A stretch of DNA of 11,994 nucleotides from Ruthenibacterium merdipullorum (GTDB lineage Bacteria; Bacillota; Clostridia; Oscillospirales; Ruminococcaceae). The number at the start of each line of letters is the position of its first letter. Within the stretch, counting starts at the first letter, position 1. Positions 1 through 6,610 of this stretch are shown one piece after another. The notes beneath the pieces were generated by a model that saw only the letters and a list, made by a program, of their open reading frames with translations, made no database searches and had not been told where the DNA came from. The translations under genes and the position numbers were made by a program. The DNA lies in the NCBI GenBank assembly GCA_019112665.1, contig DXIY01000081.1, forward strand, positions 1-11,994. The letters are read 5' to 3'.

Positions 1-20
1 AATGTGGCCTCGAACAGCAT
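1..20 (-). CDS. Possible start of a leftward gene, cut by the window edge
   Basis: On the minus strand an ATG at 20-18 opens a frame reading M-L-F-E-A-T before the window ends. A G-rich stretch with a GGAGG core lies upstream (+ strand 35-39), about 14 nt from the ATG and longer than ideal. A GTG at 30-28 in another frame is about 4 nt from the same GGAGG, so the true start is uncertain. A promoter-like pair on the same strand (65-93) supports leftward transcription. Six codons do not allow a function to be named. Confidence 0.22.
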
Positions 21-64
21 GGCCGTGCACCCCCCCTCCACAATTTGACGGCCTTCTAAATATC

Positions 65-93
65 AGTATAGCGCGGGCCGCCCCCGCCCGCAA
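65..93 (-). promoter_or_regulatory. Candidate sigma-A type promoter reading leftward
   Basis: On the minus strand TTGCGG (+ 88-93) and TATACT (+ 65-70) are separated by exactly 17 nt. The -10 has one mismatch to TATAAT and the -35 shares its TTG core with TTGACA. It would drive the gene leaving the left edge, with a leader of about 40 nt. An overlapping plus-strand pair, TTGACG (45-50) and TATAGC (67-72) with 16 nt spacing, is weaker. Confidence 0.38.
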
Positions 94-186
94 GCACAGG
101 GCGAAAAAATGTACGAAAAACACAAAAAAGCAGCCCGCAAAATCGTCAAAACAAGCCCTTGACAGCCAAAATTCAACGCGCAGTTT

Positions 187-361
187 TGTGGAAAGTTTTT
201 CAACACCATGTGGAAAACCCTGTGTAAAACCCGCCCCGATGGGGCCGAAAAGTGGCTTTTCAGGCGGGTTCTCCACACTTTCAACCGGGTTTTCAACATT
301 AAAATGGAATAAAATGGCATCTACAAGGTGTATAACCCGCCGTTGGCCGCTGTGTGGAAAC
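187..361. other. Cluster of DnaA-box-like 9-mers in a gene-free region
   Basis: The stretch 100-500 has no credible gene. Within it, several 9-mers resemble the DnaA box TTATNCACA. TTTTCCACA lies on the minus strand (209-217), as does TTTTACACA (221-229). TTCTCCACA lies on the plus strand (269-277). Two weaker boxes, CTTTCCACA (187-195) and GTTTCCACA (353-361), are on the minus strand. TTTTCAACA occurs twice on the plus strand (197-205 and 290-298). The first three differ from consensus by one base and the others by two. An AT-richer patch follows at 294-316. This density and mixed orientation suit a DnaA-binding or replication-origin-like region. However, the flanking genes are not the usual origin neighbours (dnaA, dnaN, rpmH, gyrB) and no perfect box is present. 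Confidence 0.35.
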
Positions 362-499
362 GGCGGCGCCTGCCTCGTTTTAACAAGAGAGAGGCGGGCG
401 CGCGGCGCGCAGGGGGGGGCCGCGGCCCCTTGCGGGAAGCTTTTGCCAGCGCCCAAAGTGAAAAAACAGGGGAAAAAGATAGAAACCGCACGCAGGATG

Positions 500-508
500 T
501 GATATAAT
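500..508 (+). promoter_or_regulatory. Extended -10 promoter of the rlmB unit
   Basis: The sequence TGATATAAT at 500-508 is a perfect extended -10 element (TGn followed by TATAAT). No good -35 hexamer sits 16-18 nt upstream: the best is TAGAAA near 480-485. Extended -10 promoters tolerate a weak -35. Transcription should begin near 514-516. This is the only clear plus-strand promoter before rlmB and probably serves both plus-strand genes. Confidence 0.65.
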
Positions 509-571
509 AGCAGAGAACATAAAGTGGAGTATTATGCGCCCGCACACAAAGGGCGCAGAAAGGCGGGGCAC

Positions 572-1336
572 ATGGCGGCACAAACGGCACAGCAGGAGGG
601 CACGGGGTTCATCTATGGAAAAAACGCCGTGGCCGAGCTTTTAAAAAGCGGCGCCGGGGTGGACACCCTGTATGTGCAGGACACCATGGCCCCGCGCGAA
701 GCGGCATATTACACGGCGCTGGCCAGGCAGGCCGGGGCGGTGGCCAAGCGGGTGCGCGCCCAGAAGCTGGACGCTTTGTGCGGCACCCAGAACCACCAGG
801 GCGTGGCCGCGCGCGCAGCCAGCATTGGCTATGCCCAGCCGGCGGACCTTCTTGCGGCCGCAGCCGCGGCCGGGCAGCCGCCCTTTCTGGTGCTGTGCGA
901 CGGCATTGAAGACCCCCACAACCTGGGCGCCATTGTGCGCACGGCGCTGCTGTGCGGCGCGCACGGCGTGGTTATTCCCAAGCGCGGCGGCGTGGCCGTG
1001 ACGCCCACGGTGATGAAGGCCTCGGCGGGCGCGGCGGCACGGCTGCCGGTGGCGCGCGTGGCAAACCTTGGCGAGTGCATCCGCAAGCTGAAAGAGCAGG
1101 GCGTGTTTGTATATTGCGCCGATATGGACGGCACGCCGCTGGAACAGCAAAACCTCACGGGCCCTGTGGCCCTTGTGCTGGGCAGCGAGGGCAAAGGCCC
1201 CTCGCACCTTGTAAAAAGCCTGTGCGACGGCGTGGTGAGCCTTTCCATGGCCGCCCGCGGCACAGGGGTGGACAGCTTTAACGTGTCTGTTGCGGCGGGC
1301 ATTGTGCTGTATGAAATAATGCGCCAGCGGGCTTAA
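572..1336 (+). CDS. rlmB: 23S rRNA (guanosine-2251 2'-O)-methyltransferase, RlmB/TrmH family
   Basis: This SPOUT-fold enzyme uses S-adenosylmethionine to methylate the ribose 2'-hydroxyl of a 23S rRNA guanosine (G2251 in E. coli) during large-subunit maturation in the cytoplasm. From the ATG at 572 it is 254 residues, normal for the family. The N-terminal part begins with the substrate-binding signature IYGKNAVAELL (residues 14-24). The three SPOUT motifs follow: DGIEDPHNLGAIVRTA (110-125, with N117 and R123), LVLGSEGKGP (201-210, with E206) and a C-terminal knot segment ending DSFNVSVAAG (234-243). The ATG is preceded by AGGCGGGG, a usable ribosome binding site. An in-frame GTG at 524 would add 16 residues but has almost no leader behind the promoter. 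Motif 3 reads LSMAARGTGVDSFN where the family usually has a shorter IPM-x-G type segment. RlmB is the best assignment, and another TrmH-family rRNA methylase remains possible. Confidence 0.9.
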   Translation: MAAQTAQQEGTGFIYGKNAVAELLKSGAGVDTLYVQDTMAPREAAYYTALARQAGAVAKRVRAQKLDALCGTQNHQGVAARAASIGYAQPADLLAAAAAAGQPPFLVLCDGIEDPHNLGAIVRTALLCGAHGVVIPKRGGVAVTPTVMKASAGAAARLPVARVANLGECIRKLKEQGVFVYCADMDGTPLEQQNLTGPVALVLGSEGKGPSHLVKSLCDGVVSLSMAARGTGVDSFNVSVAAGIVLYEIMRQRA

Positions 1337-1384
1337 GGGCCCGCGGCACGCGCCGCGAATTGGGAAAGGAATGGAGGGCTGGCT

Positions 1385-4300
1385 TTGAGCGAGCAGCAGA
1401 AAGCGCCAATCCGCGATGTGCAGGTGGATGAGATTCTTGCACAGGTGGAGAAAAAGCGCGCTTCGCACGGCGGCAAAACGCCGAAGGCAAGCGAAGCGCA
1501 GCTGGACGCGATATTAAAAAGCATGGGGCTGGGCGAGCGCAAGCGCCCGCGCTATTCCGAGCCGATTCTTCTGCCAAGCCCTGTGCAGGAGGATGTGCGC
1601 GGAAGCGCGGCGCCTGCGCCGGGCAGCGCAGCGCAGGCCGCGCCCGCGGCGCCGCAGGCCGCCGCCCCGCAGGGCGGGCAGGTGCAGCCCGATGCCGGGC
1701 AGCCTGCGCCCGAGGCACAGCCGCAGGCTGCGCTTGAACCGCAGGCTGCGCCCGAGCCGGAGAAAGAGCCGGAGAAAGAGCCCACCACGGTGGAGCTGCC
1801 CACCGCGAAATCTTACGCGGTGATAGAAGACCAGAAAAAAGAGGCCGAGCGCCAGCGCATGCTGGAGCAGGCCCGCCTTGAGGTGCGCCGCCGCGAACAG
1901 GCCGAGCGCGAAAAAAAGCTGCGCGCTGCCCAGGCCCAGCGCGTGCGCAAAATGGAGCAGGCCAAGCGCGAGGCCGCGTTTACCATTCACAACTCGGCAC
2001 AGTTTGCCGTGCAGGACGCCCTGGCCGCCCACATGCGCCAGAAGGCCAGCGAGGCCGCGGCCGCCGCGGGCGAAAAGCCCGTGGAAGCGCCCGCCCCGGC
2101 CGCGCCTGCGCCCGCGCCGGCGCGCCCCAATGCGCTGTTTGGCGAGGTGGACGACCAGTTCCGCGCCTTTTTCTCTACCACAGTGGCCACCAACCGCGAG
2201 GACGTGCAGCGCGCGCGCCGCAAAAAGAAGGGCGGCGGCCTGTTTTCCCGCCTGAGGAAAAAAGAGCCCGCCGACACGGCAGAGCTTGCCGCCCTGTGGG
2301 GCGAGGAGGCCAGCGAAAGCTTCACGCAAGAGCTTGGCAACCTTGGCGCCATCCGCGACGCCATCGACCAGCAGAAGGCCCAGGCGCCCGGCGCCGCGGC
2401 CGCCGCGGGCGAAAAGCCTGTGGAAGCGCCCGCCCCGGCCCGCGCCGCGCAGGCGGAGGAAAAGAGCGCTCAGTTCGATTTTGGCGCGCCCGTGCCCGAA
2501 AAGAAGGGCGGCGTGCGCAGCGCCTTTGGCAACATTCATGTGCAGTATGACGACCTCACCGGCGCGGCGCCGCAGAAACAGCCCATCGACATCACCCTGG
2601 GCGAGCCGGTGCCCGCGCCGCACGCCGCCCAGCCGCCGCGCCGCAGCGTTTCGGTGGCGCGCGAAGAGATGGACGAATATGTCTCGCTCAGCGATGCGCC
2701 CGCCGTGGCGGAAAACCTGGACGACATGCGCCGCACGCGCTTGTTGCGCGCCGTGGCCTGCGGCCTTTCGGCCGTGCTGCTTTTCTACCTTGGCATTGCG
2801 GGCCGCACCGGGGCTGTGCCGCCCATGCTTTCCCCGCAGGAAAACCCGCTTGTGTTCCTGCTTGTGAATGCGGTGCTGCTGGCCGCCGCGGCGCTTATCA
2901 GCCTTTCTGCCATCATCACCGGCGTGCTGGGCCTTTGGGGCGAGCCAAGCACCGATTCGTTCTGCGCGGTGGCCGTGCTGGCCGCGCTGGCGCAGAACAT
3001 GGCCTGGCTGTTTGCCCCCGCGCAGTTTGACGCCGCGGCGTCCACGCTGTATGCGCCGGTGGCCGCGCTGCTTTTGTGTGCCAACGCCGTGGGCAAGTGG
3101 ATGCAGATGAACGTGGTGTGCCGCAACTTTGACCTGATTAGCGCCAGCGACGAGCAGGCGGCGGCCTTTGTGCTTCCGCGCGAGCAGATGGTGCGCAGGC
3201 TGTGCAGCGGCCTTGCCGAGGAAGAGCCGGTGGTGCTGGTAAGCCGCCGCACCGCCCTGGTGAAAGATTTTCTGGCCCAAAGCTTTTCTGTGCGCCTGAA
3301 CGACGCCATGGCACAGAAGCTTTCGTGGGTGATGGCCGCAGGCGCCGTGGCGTGCGCCATTGTGGCGGGCGTAAAAGGGCAGGGCGTGTTTGGCGCCATG
3401 GGCGCGCTGGCCGCCGCGGCATGCCTGGCGGCCCCGCTGGCGTGCACGCTGGTGTATGCGGTGCCCGCGCGGCTGATGCAAAGCTATGCGGCGCGGCACA
3501 AGGCCGTCATTCCCGGCCCCAGCGCGGTGAACACCCTGCAGTATGTGAACACGGTGCTGCTTTCGGCAGAAGACCTGTTCCCCGTGGGCAGCGTGCAGCT
3601 GCACGGCATCAAGACGTTTGAAAAAGAGCGCATAGACCTTGCCATTCTGTATGCCGCCAGCGTGCTGGAATCGAACTGTGAAACGCTGCGCGACATCTTC
3701 ATGGCCATTTTGCAAAACGACAAAAAACTGCTTTTGCCCGTGGAGGGCGTGAAGCAGGAGGCGGGCTATGGCTTCACCGCCTGGGTGGACCATAACCGCA
3801 TCATCCTGGGCAACCGCGCCATGATGGCGCGCCATGACATTGAGCTGCCCAGCATGGATTACGAAAACCGCTATACCAAAAACGGCGCACGCGCGGCCAT
3901 TTACCTGGCCGTGGCGGGCAAACTGTACGGCATGTTCCTGGTAAGCTATCTGCCCAACCGCAAGGCGGCCTCTATTCTGGAACAGCTTACGGGCAGCGGC
4001 ACCAGTGTGCTGATTCGCTCCAGCGATTTCAACGTTACCAGCGAGCTGGTGGCCGCCACCTACGGCGTGCCCCGCAACATGGTGAAGGTGCTGACGCAGA
4101 CAGAGTGCGACCTGCTGGAGACCGAGACAGCCTACCGCCCCGAAAGCGAGGGCGTGCTGATCCATTCCGGCTCGTGCGCATCGTTCCTGGGCGGCCTGCG
4201 TGCGGCGCTGTGCGCGGCCCAGGGCGAGCACATGGCCCGCCTGGTGCAGGCGGCGGCCATCATTCTGTCGGCCATTCTGGGCGTTGTGCTGGCCTTTGCG

Positions 4301-4396
4301 GCCGGCCTGGGCGCGCTGAGCCTGGGCGCTGTGCTGGGCTATCAGCTTGCCTGGTGCGTGCTGACGCTGGCCTTGCCTGTGCTGAAAAAGCCCTAG
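1385..4396 (+). CDS. Large membrane protein resembling a catalytically dead P1B-type ATPase, with a long Ala/Pro-rich N-terminal extension
   Basis: This 1003-residue protein starts at a TTG placed 7 nt after GGAGG (1373-1377). It begins 48 nt after rlmB, so the two are probably cotranscribed. Residues 1-450 look cytoplasmic: an acidic/basic start, Ala/Pro-rich tracts (75-135, 222-248, 334-355) and a Glu/Arg/Lys/Gln stretch likely to form a coiled coil (145-200). Eight hydrophobic segments follow, near 452-472, 487-517, 524-545, 551-574, 646-663, 667-698, 951-973 and 977-999, with a soluble block at 699-945. This is the arrangement of P1B metal ATPases. Residues 721-736 align with the phosphorylation site, but Ser727 replaces the essential Asp and DKTGT reads SAEDL. 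The N-domain core survives (AGYGF 793-797, LGNRAMM 808-814). The membrane CPC motif is APL (683-685), the HP motif is absent, TGDN is SSDF (879-882), and neither GDGxND nor the actuator TGE is visible. ATP-driven transport is therefore unlikely; a structural, sensory or scaffold role is a guess. Confidence 0.8.
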   Translation: MSEQQKAPIRDVQVDEILAQVEKKRASHGGKTPKASEAQLDAILKSMGLGERKRPRYSEPILLPSPVQEDVRGSAAPAPGSAAQAAPAAPQAAAPQGGQVQPDAGQPAPEAQPQAALEPQAAPEPEKEPEKEPTTVELPTAKSYAVIEDQKKEAERQRMLEQARLEVRRREQAEREKKLRAAQAQRVRKMEQAKREAAFTIHNSAQFAVQDALAAHMRQKASEAAAAAGEKPVEAPAPAAPAPAPARPNALFGEVDDQFRAFFSTTVATNREDVQRARRKKKGGGLFSRLRKKEPADTAELAALWGEEASESFTQELGNLGAIRDAIDQQKAQAPGAAAAAGEKPVEAPAPARAAQAEEKSAQFDFGAPVPEKKGGVRSAFGNIHVQYDDLTGAAPQKQPIDITLGEPVPAPHAAQPPRRSVSVAREEMDEYVSLSDAPAVAENLDDMRRTRLLRAVACGLSAVLLFYLGIAGRTGAVPPMLSPQENPLVFLLVNAVLLAAAALISLSAIITGVLGLWGEPSTDSFCAVAVLAALAQNMAWLFAPAQFDAAASTLYAPVAALLLCANAVGKWMQMNVVCRNFDLISASDEQAAAFVLPREQMVRRLCSGLAEEEPVVLVSRRTALVKDFLAQSFSVRLNDAMAQKLSWVMAAGAVACAIVAGVKGQGVFGAMGALAAAACLAAPLACTLVYAVPARLMQSYAARHKAVIPGPSAVNTLQYVNTVLLSAEDLFPVGSVQLHGIKTFEKERIDLAILYAASVLESNCETLRDIFMAILQNDKKLLLPVEGVKQEAGYGFTAWVDHNRIILGNRAMMARHDIELPSMDYENRYTKNGARAAIYLAVAGKLYGMFLVSYLPNRKAASILEQLTGSGTSVLIRSSDFNVTSELVAATYGVPRNMVKVLTQTECDLLETETAYRPESEGVLIHSGSCASFLGGLRAALCAAQGEHMARLVQAAAIILSAILGVVLAFAAGLGALSLGAVLGYQLAWCVLTLALPVLKKP
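2054..2440 (+). repeat. 48-bp direct repeat inside the N-terminal extension of the pseudo-ATPase gene
   Basis: A 48-nt segment at 2054-2101 recurs at 2393-2440 with one difference (gcccgtgg versus gcctgtgg). Both copies are read in the same frame and encode the same peptide core, AAAAAGEKPVEAPAPA (residues 224-239 and 337-352). The difference is silent. The near-identity points to a recent duplication or gene conversion within the low-complexity linker. Confidence 0.9.
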
Positions 4397-4507
4397 CGCC
4401 CGGCCCGCGGGCGAAAGCGCCTTTGCGGCGCAGGCCGCCGCGCGAGCTGCCGGTGGCGCCGCGCCCCAATTGCCGGGGCAGAAACGAAATACAACAAGGC
4501 CCCCTTC

Positions 4508-4542
4508 AAGGCCCCCTTCGCCGTTCGGGCGAAGGGGGCTTT
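4508..4542 (+). terminator. Terminator-like hairpin after the pseudo-ATPase gene
   Basis: GCCCCCTTCGCC (4511-4522) pairs perfectly with GGCGAAGGGGGC (4528-4539) around a 5-nt loop. Three more pairs at the base, one of them G-U, give 15 bp. Only three T residues follow, so it is a strong stem with a weak U-tract. The 13-mer CAAGGCCCCCTTC occurs twice in tandem (4495-4507 and 4507-4519), so the left arm has an alternative partner. Confidence 0.65.
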
Positions 4543-4679
4543 GCCGTGAACTTGGCCACAGGCTTGCGCCAAGCGCTATGAAACAGCGTACTCGCAGTAC
4601 ATAAATGACTCATCTACATACACGGATGAGGTACGTGTGCCGTTTGAAACATTGCACAAAAGAGTTGAAGAACACTGGC

Positions 4680-4724
4680 AAAAACAGAAGCTCCCCGCCC
4701 CGGCAAACGCCGGAAGCGGGGAGC
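4680..4724 (-). terminator. Rho-independent terminator of the ABC exporter operon
   Basis: On the minus strand GCTCCCCGC (+ 4716-4724) pairs with GCGGGGAGC (+ 4690-4698). Above a small internal bulge, CCGGC pairs with GCCGG (+ 4709-4713 and 4700-4704) around a 4-nt loop. The tail TTCTGTTTTT follows directly (+ 4689-4680). It begins about 45 nt after the stop of the downstream ABC subunit gene and faces the plus-strand hairpin at 4508-4542. Confidence 0.85.
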
Positions 4725-4769
4725 ACAGAGGCGGGCCGGGCCGCAGCCTGCCGTGCGGCAAGGCCCGGT

Positions 4770-6608
4770 TTAGGCGCGGAAGGCGCGCTGGGCCTCGCTG
4801 CGGTACTGGTGGGTGTAAAGGCTGTAATAGCGGCCCTTTTGGGCCATCAGCTCGTCGTGGGTGCCTGCCTCGGCAATGCGCCCGGCGTCTATCACCAGAA
4901 TTTTGTCTGCCGTGCGCACAGTGGAAAGGCGGTGCGCCACCACAAAGCTGGTGCGGCCTTTCAGCACGGTGTGAATGGCGTTTTGAATCAGCTGTTCCGT
5001 CTCGGTGTCAATGCTGGAAGTGGCCTCGTCCAGCACAAAGATGCGCGGGTCTGCCACCAGCACGCGTGCAAAGCACACCAACTGTTTTTGCCCGGTGGAA
5101 AGGCGGCCGCCGCCCTCGCCCACCTGCGTGTCATAGCCCTGGGGCAGGGCGGCAATAAAATCGTGCGCGGCGCACAGTTTGGCCGCGCGCACCACGTCCT
5201 CCATGGGGGCGTCGGGCCGCGCAAAGCGGATGTTATCGGCAATGGTGCCGCTGAACAGGTGCGGCGTTTGCAGCACATAGCCCAGCGCCGAGTGCAGCCA
5301 GTGCTGGCTGCGGGTGCGGTAATCGGCCCCGTCAATGCGCACGCAGCCCTCGGTGGGCTCGTAAAAGCGGCACACAAGGTTTACAATGGTGCTTTTGCCC
5401 GCGCCCGTCTCGCCCACCAGGGCAATGGTTTGGCCGGGCTGCACGGTGAGGTTGAAATGTTCCAGCACGCGCTCGCCCGTTTTGTAGCGAAAGCCCACGT
5501 TGCAGAACTCCACTTTGCCCTCAATGGGCGGCCAGTTCTCTTTGCGCGGCGCAAAGGCCGTGCCAAAGCGGGCGATTACCTCGGGGGTGTCCACAATGTC
5601 GGGCTTTGTGTCCAAAAGGTCTATCACGCGCTCGGCCGAGGCCTGCGCGGCCTGCATTTCGGCCAGAATGTTGGCAAGCTGCTGAATGGGGTCGAACAGC
5701 TGCGTGGTGTAGCTGAGAAAGGCGGCCAGGGTGCCAAAATCCAGCACGGCGGCAAACACCAGGTTGCCGCCCCGCACAAGGGCCAGCGCCGTAGAGATGC
5801 TGCCAAGGCTTACCACAAGGGGAAGAAACAGCGCGCTCCACAAAGCGGCGCGCACGCTGGCGCGGCGCATGGTGCCCGTAAGGGCGTAAAACTCTTCGCA
5901 GCTTGCCTCTTCGCGCACCAGCGTCTTGGTGGTTACCGCGCCCATAATGCCCTCGTTGAAGGCGGCGGTGATGCGGCTGTTGGCCGCGCGCACCAGGCGC
6001 TGCTGGCGCAAAATGCGCCGCTGAAAGAACACACACAGCACGGCCAGCACCGGCGTAATGCACAGCACCAGCAGGCCCAGCTGCCAGTTCATCCACAAAA
6101 GCACCGCCACAATGCCCACCACAAAAAAGCCGGACCAGCACAAATCTACCAGGCTCCAGGCAATCATGTCGGAAAGGCGCGCCACGTCCGAGCCCATGCG
6201 GGCCATCAGCCAGCCCACGCTGGTGGTGTCGTAGAAGCTGAAGCTCAGCTCCTGCAAATGGGTGAAGGCGTCCTGCCGGATGTCGTAGCAGATGTTCATT
6301 TCCAGCCGCCCGGCCCCGCGCACGAAGAAAAACACGCCAAAGCCCTGCACGGCAATGACGGCGGCATAGAAAAGCGCAAAGGCCCAAAGCCCCTGTGTGG
6401 TGTTGCCCTCAATAAAATGGTTGATGGCATAGCGCGTAAGCTGCGGGTAGAGGATGTCGATGGACGACACCACCAGCAGCACGCACGCAAGGCGCGCCAC
6501 GTCGCCCTTGCGGCGCATGGCATAGGCAATCAGGCGGCGCCACACGCGAAGGTCTATTTTTTCGCTGGAATATTCTTTTTGGTCCAGCGGCCTTGTCACG
6601 GCGTCCAT
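4770..6608 (-). CDS. ABC exporter half-transporter with canonical ATP site residues (consensus-site subunit)
   Basis: This is a fused permease-ATPase of the ABCB/multidrug type, 612 residues, located in the cytoplasmic membrane and exporting an unidentified substrate. An N-terminal six-helix membrane domain (about 35-310) is followed by the nucleotide-binding domain. That domain has Walker A GETGAGKST (399-407), Q-loop Gln447, signature LSTGQ (503-507), Walker B ending LDE (526-528, catalytic Glu528), D-loop SSID (531-534) and His559. The signature departs from LSGGQ at its third residue. The start is the ATG at 6608, which has GGAGG 9 nt upstream. A longer in-frame reading from 6695 lies inside the preceding gene and is Arg/Gly-rich, unlike a real N-terminus. 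The preceding subunit gene stops 2 nt before this start, so translation is probably coupled. It should pair with that subunit as a heterodimer. The family is certain and the substrate is not predictable. Confidence 0.93.
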   Translation of the reverse strand: MDAVTRPLDQKEYSSEKIDLRVWRRLIAYAMRRKGDVARLACVLLVVSSIDILYPQLTRYAINHFIEGNTTQGLWAFALFYAAVIAVQGFGVFFFVRGAGRLEMNICYDIRQDAFTHLQELSFSFYDTTSVGWLMARMGSDVARLSDMIAWSLVDLCWSGFFVVGIVAVLLWMNWQLGLLVLCITPVLAVLCVFFQRRILRQQRLVRAANSRITAAFNEGIMGAVTTKTLVREEASCEEFYALTGTMRRASVRAALWSALFLPLVVSLGSISTALALVRGGNLVFAAVLDFGTLAAFLSYTTQLFDPIQQLANILAEMQAAQASAERVIDLLDTKPDIVDTPEVIARFGTAFAPRKENWPPIEGKVEFCNVGFRYKTGERVLEHFNLTVQPGQTIALVGETGAGKSTIVNLVCRFYEPTEGCVRIDGADYRTRSQHWLHSALGYVLQTPHLFSGTIADNIRFARPDAPMEDVVRAAKLCAAHDFIAALPQGYDTQVGEGGGRLSTGQKQLVCFARVLVADPRIFVLDEATSSIDTETEQLIQNAIHTVLKGRTSFVVAHRLSTVRTADKILVIDAGRIAEAGTHDELMAQKGRYYSLYTHQYRSEAQRAFRA

Positions 6609-6610
6609 CT

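Larger units (their letters stand above)
4397..4769. other. Convergent intergenic region with a lower-GC core
   Basis: This 373-bp gap separates the plus-strand pseudo-ATPase gene from the minus-strand ABC operon. It holds a plus-strand hairpin (4508-4542), a minus-strand terminator (4680-4724), and between them a stretch of visibly lower GC (about 4570-4690) than its surroundings. The core has short inverted repeats: GTACT-cgc-AGTAC at 4589-4601, CTCATC with GATGAG around 4609-4630, and ACACG with CGTGT around 4620-4639. One plus-strand frame stays open from the TGA at 4547 through the core (Y-E-T-A-Y-S-Q-Y-I-N-D and onward) but has no good start codon or ribosome binding site. No functional gene can be supported. 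A gene remnant or small element is possible. Confidence 0.5.

Noticed and set aside
159..187. TTGACA at 159-164 as a plus-strand promoter
   Set aside because: No acceptable -10 lies 16-18 nt downstream (AGTTTT at 182-187) and no gene follows directly.
2..502. A 166-codon plus-strand open frame at the left edge
   Set aside because: Its translation is rich in Arg, Pro, Ser and Thr with no domain. It crosses the DnaA-box-like cluster and promoter elements and has no ribosome binding site.
524..571. GTG at 524 as the rlmB start
   Set aside because: It has no ribosome binding site and would leave a leader of under 10 nt. The ATG at 572 has a purine-rich site and gives the normal family N-terminus.
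1514..4231. A 905-codon minus-strand open frame opposite the pseudo-ATPase gene
   Set aside because: The plus frame has a ribosome binding site, membrane segments and family similarity. The minus frame is Arg/His/Gly-rich and has no start signal.
1385..4396. Annotation of the large membrane protein as an active copper or cadmium exporter
   Set aside because: The phosphorylated Asp, the CPC transport motif and the actuator TGE are all absent, so the pump reaction cannot be assumed from fold similarity.
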